Shown here: positions 47,125 to 58,417 of the stretch, one piece after another | How positions within the stretch are numbered: position 1 is the first letter of the stretch | Layout of the letters: each line of letters opens with the position of its first letter | Origin: Ziziphus jujuba | Lineage: Eukaryota; Streptophyta; Magnoliopsida; Rosales; Rhamnaceae | Direction: 5' to 3' | Length of the DNA: 64,000 nt | Assembly (NCBI RefSeq): GCF_031755915.1 | Contig: NC_083390.1 | Location: forward strand, 17,081,001 to 17,145,000 | Position numbers and translations under genes: made by a program | Notes under the pieces: model-generated | What the model was told of the DNA's origin: nothing | What the model saw: only the letters and a program-made list of their open reading frames with translations | The model's database searches: none

Positions 47125-48194
47125 TGTGACGGTCCGCACCTTTGGAATGGCCTAGTGGTATTTTTGTAAATATTTGAAGGTCGGGATCTTTGATTTCGGG
47201 CTGTGGGAATCTCTTAAGAATGTCACTAGAATGGTGCATGTCGAATGGCAGGCCAAAATTTGAAGGTTTGCTAGAGAAAACCCCATTATGATTCCTCGCA
47301 CAAAGTGATATCTGTTGCTGCCAGAAAGGAAATGGCTCAATAAGCTCTTTAGGGGGGGTGGTCCGTGTCTGGCTCTCTACGGCCCCCGGCTCTAGCTTTG
47401 AGCTTGGGCTAAGCGAGCCTCCCATGGGTGATGGCAAGCCATGGGGCGGACATAAAGTGCCACAGAGATGGTCTTATGTCTCCGAGGGACAGGGAGTTCC
47501 GAGGACAGTATGAGTAGGCGCTACGAGCTGGTATTGCACGTTACTCCTGTGCCAAAGGCTGAGCGTAGCATTCACTATGCCATTTCCTATGGGCTATGCC
47601 AAGAACACACATAGGCCTTTGCTACAAGGTTATGGCAAATGTGCCAGTGAGCGAGGGCTCGGGTTCTGCCTGGCTCAAGAGGGTCAGAAGCTAAAAAGGC
47701 ACAGACGAGGCGACACCATGCCATTGGGTAACATTCATATGTGGGCTTCCGTTCTTGTGTTGCTACCTTGAGTGGCATATTGGCACGATGCTGGCGTGCA
47801 TGCTTCAGGGTCGGATGCTATTCAGGATGTATATGGACCAAGGCCTGAATGGAGAGCTGGGTTGCTGGCTAGATCTTGGCACAAGATTGAGTAACAAGCT
47901 ACCGAGTGGGCGTGAGGCCATCGCGGTAGCTTGTTGGGCGGCATGAGCCATGATGATTATGAGAACTAATAGATGAGGTGAGCATCTAGGCTGTTAGCCA
48001 TGATGCCGGGAAGCAATCATAGTCACCTATACGCGAGACTTGCGAGAGTACTTTTCGTCAGTGTTCCTCAGGGGCGTACAATTGGTATCAGATTGGTCGA
48101 TATATGAACTCGGATAGTGAGAAGGCTAGCATCGACTAGAGAGTTTTGGTGCCGCACGGTCTATTTCCGCTGCATAAAATGTAGGACCGTGACA
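47125..48194. mobile_element. TG...CA element, 1070 bp, probable solo LTR
   Basis: Starts TGTGACGGTCCGCACC and ends GGACCGTGACA, flanked by exact CTAGG (47120-47124, 48195-48199). The ends form an 11-base inverted repeat with one mismatch. GC content is clearly above the surroundings. TTGGTATCAGATTGG near 48080 resembles a tRNA-Met primer site but lies inside the element about 110 bases from its end, so the unit could be a miniature element rather than a solo LTR. No credible protein. Confidence 0.78.
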
Positions 48195-48199
48195 CTAGG

Positions 48200-49160
48200 C
48201 ATGGAATGATAGCGAAGTTAAGCCTCAAGTCTTACGAGTCTAGGCTTATCAAGATAAAGTGTAGACGTAATAATTTCATATTTTATTGTTATTTTAATTA
48301 TTCAATGAAAATTAAATTGATAATAAAATTTATATGTACCTTGAAAGTTAAGATCTATATAAGTATTTATCATTCTATGAAATTAAAATAAGTTAGTAAC
48401 AACTAATGTTAACATATTTATTGAAACTTGTATTTTCAAGTTTAAAAAAAAAAAAAGAATTTTATAATTTCCAAGTTTTCAACAAAACATAAACCTTAAA
48501 ATCATAAGTACTATGACTATTTAATAATTTAAGAGAATATGTAACCTTAGAAAAATAATGATGCCTATTTTAACCTCCTTAGTTTATCTAATAAGAAAAT
48601 TAAATTTAAAAAAATTTAAGTTAAAAAAGGGAAAAAAAAATTAAATAAAAGGCATGCCTTTTAACATTTTAGACGGTTAAATTAGAGTTGACCACCTTTT
48701 TTTATACCTCACTTCTATGCAAGGCTTTTTCATCACATTTCACGTCAAGATCCATCTTTTGTCATCTTTTAGAACACTAATGAAATCTAATTAAGATATT
48801 TGATACTTTATCATAAGAAATAGTGACTTTGTGGATAGAGAAATTATTCTGTCCAGTGCACAGATGAGCTATATATTATTATAAGTTACAATTATAAAAG
48901 GCTGATTCTCATATCAGGTGGAGTGGAGGGCAAGACCCCCTTTTTTTTCTGTTTTTGTTTTTGTCTTTTTTTTTTTTTTTTTTTGGGTGAAGAAAGTGGA
49001 GGATATTAAGACCTCATCACAAAAATTAAAAATGCTTAGAGTTTATTCAAGTCAAAATTATGCTTACACATATTCAACTAATGAAACTACAACCAAGGCT
49101 TTACTTTCTTTGTTTTTTTTCTTTTTTTTTTTGGTTTATACGGTCGAAAAAAAAAATATA

Positions 49161-49191
<31 letters not shown>

Positions 49192-50203
49192 GTTTGCTGA
49201 AAACTTCAATAAATTTTAAAAAGAAATAAGAATAAAAATAAATGCAAATTTTAGCAGTTCAAAACTTCAGGGCCAAGAAACATTTATTGGGTTCTTAATT
49301 CTTTCGGCTAATGTTGATTAGCCCAGAATTATAAATGTAAAGTATAGCCCATAAAGTATAACGGTAAAAAAGGGTAAAATACAATGACAAAGTTCATAGT
49401 TCTCTTAGAATGTGCATTTCATATTGCCTTTCAAATTTGTTTAATAAATGTAATACCTAATTTATGTATTTGATAAACTGTTTGATGGGAATAAAACAAG
49501 AAAAAAAAATAGTTTACTTTATGGGTACACCACCATAAAATATCCATAATACAATGAAATATTTTCATGGTAAAAGATACCTAATATAACAGAGCATACC
49601 CCATTTTAATATCATTAGTCATACATGACAGCGATCCACATACAACGGGCACTGTCCGGCATATCCGATGATCAGATGCAACAGGCATAAAACAAGGCCT
49701 ATCGTATTTGAAGCATGATGAGATGGACTGTCCATGTGGCCCTATCAAATTTGGTGTGTCAGATACGACCTTGCCACATGGCACCATCGTATTTGATGTC
49801 TAACATGTCATCCTTTCTGAAAACTTGATTACATGTCACTGTATAATAAAAAATGACGGATTGGTCTATCGTATAATATATGTAAATATGCTAGATCGAT
49901 CCGCCATAATTGTACCAAAAACGATGGACCATCACATAGGTATATAATGACCATCCATGTGGCCCATTATAAATGTCCAAATGCGAAGGTTCGTCTTTTG
50001 TTCCATTTTTATTTTTCTATTTTTTAATTGTTTTTATTAATGAAAATGATTTTAATTAATAATCAGTAAATTTATAATTAAAATCAAAAATAATTAATAC
50101 AATTATAAGTCAAATAAGAAAACAAGCAATTCGATTAAATTAATAGCTTTCTAACTAATTGTAACATGCAACTAATTTAAAAAGTGTAAGTATATATTTA
50201 ACA
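48200..50203. other. AT-rich intergenic sequence
   Basis: No gene. T runs at 48967-48984 and 49115-49130, and (TA)n at 49155-49178. A stretch at 49600-49990 with repeated (C)CATGTGGCCC and TATCGTA motifs (49733, 49950) has slightly higher GC and may be an old transposon, but no ends were found. Confidence 0.5.
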
Positions 50204-50563
50204 TCTAAAACTAAGAGTGGGCAAAACCCGACTTGGACCTACCAACCCGCCCGAACCGAACTATTTAGGTTGGTTTGGGTTGGTTTTTAAGTCTTAATCG
50301 GGTCGGGTCGGTTACAGTAGCAGAAGACCCGTCATTTTCGATTCGGGTTACGGGTGGGTAGATAATTTACCCAACCCAAACCAAACCGACCCATACCAAT
50401 TGTAGCTTTTACTTTTTCTGTAAATTTGATGCTTGAAAATTAAAAAGGAAATCTGATGCTTATAGCCTTATACCGTATCTCTTGCTCTCTGCCTTCGTCT
50501 CTCATCTCTTTCCACCTCTCCAAAACTTTTCTAAGGTTAGCCATTTCTCAGATTGCATTATTG

Positions 50564-50606
<43 letters not shown>

Positions 50607-52046
50607 ATGGTGTGGCACCATCGGGCATCGACAACTAATCGAACAGATTAAGGTTCAGCTTCTCTGTTAGGGTTTTGTTTTCATGCTTTTTTTTCTCATT
50701 TGTTTTTCTCTCTTTCTCGCAGATCTAGCCGGCAACTAAAGTTCCTGAAGTTCCTTTGCTTTTTTTTGTTGACATTGAAGAGAAGGGTTCATCTGCACTA
50801 GCCAGTGGTATTTGAAGAGAAGGGTTCCTAAAGTTCCTCCAGATCCTCTAGCTCTGCCTCTACCACCGTCTCTGCCTCCTTTGTCTCTTCTGTACATATA
50901 TATTTTAAGCTTTTCTCTCCTAATTAAAACACGCTTCCCCTTCCCCGTGAGAGAAAGGAAGTGTCTTCCTCTCTCTCTCTATCATCAAACAGTCTTTGGA
51001 GCAGAGGACTGGTTTTGAGCTTCAATGGTAGTTTCTTAACATCACTGTGAGTTTCTCTCTCTCTCTAAAAACCCCTAATTTTATTTCCTTTTGTGAAGCA
51101 TTTGTATTGCAAAATCAAATTTTTTTTCATAGTTTGTAAAGTAGGCATTCGGTGATTTTGTTATTCAATCTTTGTGTGTTTTGTAATAAAAGTGCGAGAT
51201 TCTGGAAATGGAAATGTGCGGTTGTGACTGTTTGGTTGCTTAGAATTTCGGATGACGAAAAGAAATACCTTTATATATATATATATATTAATAGGATTTT
51301 TCTGTTTTTTACCATGTAGGATTATTTCTGCTGATGCCTATGGTTTATACCTGCATTAGATTAGTCTCTCTATTTCTTGCCACCCACCTCTTTCCACCTC
51401 AACTTCATTTGTTGTTTTTCTTCCTTACTTGGGTTCTAAATAAGAAAATGGCTGTCATTTAAATTTTGATTTTTGCTCTTGGATTACATTCATTGGTAAT
51501 TAACTAATTGGATATGAGGAAAGATTAAAATATATATATATATATATATATATCTATGCATTGTGAGAACTTTCTCCTTTAATTTCATATGAATTCATTT
51601 TAGATTTTAATTATTTGTATAATTATCCAGATTTACAACATAGGTTGGTTTGTTAGCTAACTGAGCTACTCACTGTTGGTTTAACAATGTTATAAAAATT
51701 TAGATGTTGTATTTGATAGCCAATACATCTTTTACATTGGTTCAATACGTATTTATTGTCAGCTCGGTGCTTAAATTTGTGTAGTAACATTTTTCAGCAA
51801 GATAATATAGATCCCAGTGTATCTTTTCAAATTTATATCCCTTTTTATGTTTGGTTTCAGTCATACACTTTTGCTAATCTGATCCTATTGGATAGCTGAA
51901 ACTTTTGTCATATTAATAAATGGGTATTCATGTATTTGCATACAGAGTTGAAGTTATTGGTTGACTATAATCCTTATATGTACATATAAATGAGTATTCA
52001 TGTATTTGCATACATAAGTTTATTGACACTTGTTATGCTTTGTCAG

Positions 52047-52178
52047 ATCTTGTTCCTAAAATTCCAGAGGATTTATATCATCTTATTAAGAAGGCAGTCT
52101 CAACTAGAAAGCATCCTGATAGGAATAGGAAAGATAAGGATTCCAAGTTCCGTTTGATTTTGGTTGAGAAATTTGGAG
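52047..52178 (+). pseudogene. RPS13: Captured exon of cytosolic ribosomal protein S13 (uS15)
   Basis: 132 bases between a splice acceptor (TTTGTCAG, ending 52046) and a consensus donor (GTAAGT at 52179) encode [35 protein letters not shown] and ILVE. This corresponds to the middle-to-late part of eukaryotic S13, an otherwise highly conserved small-subunit protein. The N-terminal half and the RIHRLARYY-type C-terminus are absent; four residues (KFGG) after ILVE do not match the family as I know it. It lies wholly inside the hAT ends, so it is a transduplicated fragment, not a working ribosomal gene. The reading frame is still open. Confidence 0.88.
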
Positions 52179-52658
52179 GTAAGTTATTAGCCTTTTTTCT
52201 CATTATTTTTGCATCAATTTGTGAAATTTGAAGTTCATTAGAAGTGGGAAGGTGAAAATTAGTTTTGGGAAGTGTAGTGAAGCTTAGACTGTGAAATTGT
52301 TTGCTGTGAAGTTTGGAGATTGTGAAGTGAACTATGTGTTATTTGATTGCTATGAAGTTATTATTAACAATGTGTGAATCTCATATTGATTGCATCCACC
52401 TCTGATAGTTAAGCAGTTTCTAATTCTTTTTGCAGTTCTTTTTCATCTTTTCCTGGTAGTTGCATATATTCTAAACAATAAATCGTTTAAAAAAAAAAAA
52501 AAAGAAGAAGAAATAAATAAGAAAGATCTAATAAACTTATGTTAACAGCAAGACCTAACATAAATTCCAACAGATTATCAATAGCAAGATCTAATATTTA
52601 GAAAACATTTAAAAGAAAAATAGAAGCTTTTACAACCCATGAGTAAACCAATAACCGG

Positions 52659-52694
<36 letters not shown>

Positions 52695-52831
52695 AGCAAG
52701 TACCTTAATGTAGTAAATTAAGTAAAACTAATTCTTTTCACATGGATGTGCATTAAATCTTATTATACTTTTTGTTTTCTTGTTTCTTTTTATCTTTTTC
52801 AATAGATTTTTTGGTTTTTAATAGGTTATAG

Positions 52832-55139
52832 ATAGATGAGGACCACAATGATTTGTATGATATTAGTGAATTGGAAGAATATCTAAACGAATCAGAGAAA
52901 GCTGAGTCTCAACCTTCAAAATCAGATAAATCTTATAAGACACAAAAGAGAAAACCTTCTAGGGCTCCATTTTGGGTTTGGGAACATTTTGAAAAAATTT
53001 CAGATAGTGATCCAAGTAATCCTAGATGTAAATGTAAATACTATGGGGTAGATTATGCATGTGATAGTAAGAGGTGTGGAACTAGTACGTTACGGAATCA
53101 TTTGATGAACCAATGCAAGAAATACCCTAATAGGACAGTGGAGAAAAGGCAACAAGTTCTTTCTTTCGATAGTAGTAGTCGTAATTTGGTGTCTACAAGT
53201 ACAACATTTAGTAAAGAGGCATGTAGGCTTACATGTGCTCAAATGATCATCACAGACGAGTTGCCATTTAGCCATGTTGAAGGGGAAGGGTTTAGAAATT
53301 TTTGTAATACTTTGAACCCTAAGTATGAACCTCCATCTCGTAGAACAATTTCTAGAGATATGTTTCAATTGTACTTAGATGAGAAAAAAACTTTGAAAAG
53401 TGTGTTTTCATTGAGGAAGCAAAGGGTTTGTCTTACAATGGACACATGGACTTCCATTCAAAATAACAATTATATGACTATTCTGCTCATTTCATTGATG
53501 ATGATTGGAAGTTGCATAAGAAAATTATAAATTTTTGTATTGTCCAAAATCACAAGGGTGAGACAATTGGTAAGGTTATAGAAAATTGTTTAATTGAATG
53601 GGGTATTAAAAGGGTTTTCACAATAACGGTTGATAATGCTTCTTCAAATGATGTGGCTATTAATTTTATGAAAAAAAGATTAGATTATTGGAAAGGAAAT
53701 GTTTTGGATGGTGAGTTTTTGCATGTTCGTTGTGCTGCACATATTGTAAACTTGATTGTGACATTTGGATTAAGGGAAATTCATGATAGTATTGCTGGAA
53801 TTCGTAATACTATTAGATATGTTCGATCATCGCCTTCAAGGTTAACCAAATTTAAAGAATGTGTAGAAAAGGAGAAGATGGAATTTAGAGAAACCGTGGT
53901 TTTAGATGTGTCTACTAGGTGGAATTCTACCTATTTGATGTTGAATTCGGCTTTGAAGTATCAAAAAGTTTTTGACAGGATGGTAGATGATGATGGTTTT
54001 TTTCTTGGATATTTTGAGGAGGATGAAGTTGGAAGGAAGAAAGCTGGGCCACCTCAAAGTAAAGAATGGGATAATGCAAGGGTTTTTGTGAAATTTCTTG
54101 CTACTTTTTATGAGATTACCTTAAAATTTAGTGTCTCTTTGACTGTTACTTCTAATATATGTTTTCATGAATTGAGTTTGATGTATAATGCACTTGTTGA
54201 ATGGAGTAATAGTCAAAACCATTTGATGGCCGATATTGCAAAGAAAATGTTGACAAAGTTCGAGAAATATTAGGGTTCACTTGGAAATGTCAACAAGTTG
54301 TTACTTATTGCCGTTGTGCTTGATCCACGATATAAGCTAGAATATGTATCATATCTTTTTGAGGATGCTTATGAAAGTGGTATGGTTGAATCTTTGACTA
54401 AGGATGCGAAAGATACTTTATATAATCTTTATGACTTTTACAAAAAAGTTGATTCTATGGATGAGAGTTCTAAAGTGTCTAATCCTAATGATAATCAATC
54501 AATACAAGCACAACAAAGTGGGATGATGGTGGATTCAATGGACGATGGAAGTATAGATGATCGTCGGCGTTTGAAAGAATCACAATTTAAATAAAGAAAA
54601 ATGGAGAAAAATGTATTGGAAATAAAGAATGAGGTTGATAAATTTTTGTTTAATCCATTTGAGGATGTGGAGAGTGAGAAATTTGATATTTTGGCTTGGT
54701 GGAAAAATAATTGCACAAAATATCAAATTTTATCTCAAATTGCAAGAGATGTATATGCCATTCCAGTTTCTACAGTAGCATCTGAATCTGCATTTAGTAC
54801 CGGAGGACGTATTCTTGATGCATTTTGAAGTTCATTGGGTCCAAAGATGGTGGAGGCTTTGATTTGTTCACAAAATTGGTTGAAATCAAATTCTATGAGA
54901 TATGATTATAGAGTTGAAGTACCAATTAAGGATGTTGCATATTATGATTCTATTGAATCAGGTACGATTTTTTTTTAATTATTTTTAATTTTATTTTTAT
55001 CATGTTTTTTAGAGCTTTTAAATTTTTTTAGTAATATTTACAACTTCTTTTTAGTATTTATTGATTAATTTAATATTATATTTTAATTTGTTTAGGAGCA
55101 TCTTGTGTTACAAAACAAAATCTACCTCCATCTAATTGA
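52832..55139 (+). pseudogene. hAT transposase, BED finger plus RNase-H-like plus dimerisation domain (broken)
   Basis: The first exon opens after a splice acceptor at about 52831-52835 (no ATG in frame here). BED finger 52965-53110 (FWVWEHFEKIS...RNHLMNQCKKYP); its second Cys appears replaced by Tyr (CKYYG). Catalytic core has TMDTWTS (53440), then TVDNASSND (53628). hAT dimerisation region 54690-54900 (LAWWKNN, IPVSTVASESAFSTGGRILD). An intron with GT (54962) and AG (55095) leads to a 44-base last exon, ending in TGA at 55137-55139. Breaks: 1-base deletion near 53481, TAG at 54271-54273 (from Trp), TAA at 54592-54594, TGA at 54826-54828 (from Arg). The enzyme would cut and paste the element via its terminal repeats; this copy cannot. 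Confidence 0.92.
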
Positions 55140-55821
55140 TCTATGATTGCTTGGTAAGTTTGTTGTTAATTCCAATTATTTTTTAAATTACATAATATTT
55201 TAGTAATATACTAAATTGCACTTAATGTTTATTGATTGCTAGTTACATTTAATATTTAATGTTTAATGTGTAATTTTAATGCTTGTTGAAGGATGAATGG
55301 AATATGGCTTTGCATGGCATATTGTGATAATGGGATTGTGGTTGATGGTGGTTGCTCATGGAATGAAGTGTGTGGAAGAAGACTATTTAAAATAATTTTT
55401 ATTTTTATGCAATGTTAGTTTATTAAATTCTAAGTTAATTTTGAAGTTTAAAATATCAAATATGGTTGTATTCTATTTTATAACTAATATTGGTTGTAAA
55501 CTTGTTGTAGAATTTATTTGTTGTTGTATGATATATTTGTATAATTAGGTGATAGCTATAAACTTGTATTGTAGTTGTACGGTTTTATGTTGTATTATTT
55601 CACATGTTTGATGCTTAATAGTTAGTTTATTTAGTATTTTTACTTAGGTGAATGTATGTTAAAATTATTTAAATTAGATAATAGTTTGAAAAATATATTT
55701 AATTTAAAATATAATGCATGAATAATAATATGATTGAAGATTGATAATTAAAAAGGCCTAAAAAAGACTTTAAACAATTTTGGCTCAACGTATCAAAATT
55801 CATATCTCAAAATAGTAAAAA

Positions 55822-56036
55822 TAAAAAAATTTGGGCCGAAACCCATCATGAGGTCCAAACCGGCCCAAACCAAAAATAAAAAAATTTGGGCTGAAGCCTA
55901 TCATTAGGCCCAAACCGACCCAAACCAAAAAAAAAAAAATTTGGGCCGAAGCCCATCATGAGGTCCAAATCGGCCCAAACCAAAAATAAAAAAATTTGGG
56001 CTGAAGCCCATCAGGAGGCCCAAACCAGCCCAAACT
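55822..56036. repeat. Subterminal tandem repeat, four copies of 55 bp
   Basis: TTTGGGC(C/T)GAAGCCCATCAT...CGGCCCAAACCAAAAA starts at 55830, 55885, 55940 and 55995, an exact 55-base period. It lies 160 bases inside the right end of the hAT element, the usual place for transposase-binding repeats. Confidence 0.93.
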
Positions 56037-56206
56037 GTGAACCCAACCCAAACCGAACAATGATCATCGGTTCAGTTTAGTTCGGGTTGAATGTGACGGT
56101 CGGTTCGGTTCGGTTTTGTATCCAACCCAAACCGAGTTAGTCGGTTAGGCTTAAAAAAGTCCACAAAACCGAACAAATCCGAACCGAGCCCACCCTTATC
56201 TAAAAC

Positions 56207-57377
56207 TAGAAACTAACATGAGAAATTATTAATAACATACTAATTTTGTTTTTCCAATAATTTTCCAAGTGGGTCAGAAATTGCTCCAACCAACTAATTT
56301 GTCCATTCCTCTCAAAACTCGTCTACATAATCTTGCACCCATTCACATTGATCAAACTATTTAAAAAGCAATGCCAATTGAATAAACATTTGAAATGAAT
56401 AATTTAATTATTAGTACTAATTAACAAAGCAATGAAATTATGAGGGGGGAAAAAAAAACTTAGTATAATAGTTATGAATTGTTGTGGCCTCGATACATCT
56501 TCAATTTTGAGTATCTTCATTATCATCATGCATACGTAATATCCACATTCACTTGTTTCCGGTGGAGATGGGACTACGATTATATATTTAACAAAATATT
56601 AATATGTAAATAACCTTAAAGCAGTAATAAAATGTAATTTTTGTTACATAATTAATTTACCTTTGTTTAATTCCAATTCAATTTTTATCTTTTGGATCTA
56701 CCCTTCTTTGGTGCATTCCACATAATAAAAGCTCTTTACCACATAAAATCAAAATTATTAGAAATATTTATTATATCTAACTACTAAATTTTAATTGAAT
56801 AGCATACATATTTATAACATTCCTAAAATCTCCACGAATACTACACTTAACGGAGGCAAAAAACCAAGCATTCCCCTCATATGAATCTGTATATATATAT
56901 ATATATATGCAAATTCTCCACCAAAAAAGTAAAAATATTAATGCTAGTTATTATCATATATATATAGATATAAACTATACTATGTTTTTAAGTACACGCT
57001 TTGGGTGTGCCTCCAAGCACACATCTGGCAAGGCGAAGAAAAACCATGTTGAACCATAGGAAAAAAAATAAAATAAAAAGCCATGAACCAAAGATGCGAA
57101 CATTTGGAAGATGGAGACGCATTCGAGGCAACGAAAGTGTATATTTTTCACATTTTATTCTTGAAGCATAGGTTTATTGAGATAAGGAAACTAAAGCATC
57201 AAGCACAAACAGAACGTATTTTTAATTTCTCAATCTCTTTTTCCTCTACTCCATGAATAAAAAAGTTACATGTTAGGTCTAAAACATCGATGATTTTATG
57301 CCATATTTGTAGCTTAATATTTGTTAGTTTGCATTAACTTGTTACGAAAAGATACTTAATTATATATTTTTCTTAAT
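56207..57377. other. AT-rich intergenic sequence
   Basis: No gene. (TA)n at 56890-56908; GGGTGTGCCTCCAAGCAC at 57004 is slightly GC-richer but without further structure. Confidence 0.55.
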
Positions 57378-57382
57378 CTAAA

Positions 57383-58417
57383 TGTTGGGGTGAGAAGGTT
57401 ATGACCAAGAGCAAGCTAGCTTGAAGTGTTAGCAACAAGCAAGCTTTTGGTGATGCTCTTGGGAATGGTTGTGTGTGAGTTGTGTTTTTAGGTTTTGGTT
57501 ATGGTGTTTTCTGGTTTTTAGGGTTCCTAAAGTGTTCTAAGGTGTTGAAGAAGAGATAAGAAGAAGAGGAACACGTTGGCTTTTGAAAATAAGGCTTGGA
57601 TCTAGAGCCATTTCATTCATTTTGCAATATAAGCTTGAAATTACAACTAGTTCACACATGCCAAGCATGTGAGCTTACAAAATGAGTAAAGTATTTGAAA
57701 TTTAAAAAGTAAAATGGTCAACACCTAACTTTTCATACACAAAAGAGGTCAAAAACAGCTGCAACATGTCTATTCCAAATATAGTAAAAAGTGGCACATG
57801 GTTTGAACTAAGTTCCTATTGTTTAACTAGTTTGGGTAAACAACCAAACTAGCTTCACCTACTTAGTTTTCCTTTGTATCTGCCTATGAAACTTGGTTTG
57901 AAGCATCCTTAGTCATCAATAAATATTGTTCCAAGAGCTAGGAATGTTCTGGAACCGGATCATGGGCCAAACAGCTCCAAAACTGACCCATGCTCTGCAT
58001 ACTGGGCCCATCAGATACAGCAATCTGTTTGGAATAGAAAATGGACTTTCCCATGTCATTTGGACCTGAAATTTGAACCATAGTCTTCTATATATGTCTG
58101 TAGACATCCCTCAACTTTTCAGCCCAAAACTCTATTTGCAACCTGAGATATAAGATAAATAGTAGAACTATGTTGCTGGAAATTATGAATCCAGCACCAT
58201 AGGCATTTCAAGCATAACATTCCTACTCTTTTGTGCATAATTTTGCCTATACTTTTGCATACATAACTTAGGCACAAAACATTATCAAAATATACCTTGC
58301 ATAAATTAAAACATACAAAAAAAATATAAACTCATAAAAGGAAAGGATTTGATACCAAGGTGTGCATGCTAGCCGGTGACATGCACCATTAAGTGGCAAA
58401 ATTGCCACACTTCAACA
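57383..58417 (-). repeat. 3' LTR of the copia element
   Basis: TGTTGGGGTGAGAAGG...CACTTCAACA; on the minus strand the LTR starts TGTTGAAGTGTGGC. The stop codon of pol (TGA) lies in its first bases. Confidence 0.96.

Larger units (their letters stand above)
50212..56198 (+). mobile_element. hAT (Ac-like) DNA transposon, complete ends, 5987 bp
   Basis: Terminal inverted repeats TAAGAGTGGGC (50212) and GCCCACCCTTA (ending 56198) match at 10 of 11 bases. An exact 8-bp target duplication TCTAAAAC lies at 50204-50211 and 56199-56206. Subterminal regions are rich in CCGAACC and GGTTCGG motifs on both sides, as in Ac-like elements. It carries a transposase gene of the BED-finger/RICESLEEPER type, now broken, and, 650 bases upstream, an exon-sized fragment of ribosomal protein S13. 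About 2.6 kb of sequence with T/C-rich and (CT)n tracts (50565-50600) precedes the transposase exon. Confidence 0.95.

Noticed and set aside
48918..49229. 103-codon open frame with Phe and Lys/Ile runs
   Set aside because: It arises from poly-T and (TA)n tracts.
49600..49990. Possible small DNA transposon suggested by repeated CATGTGGCCC motifs
   Set aside because: No terminal repeats or target duplication could be found.
52040..52231. S13-like open frame read as a small independent gene
   Set aside because: It begins and ends at splice sites, lacks both halves of the protein and lies inside transposon ends, so it is a captured exon.
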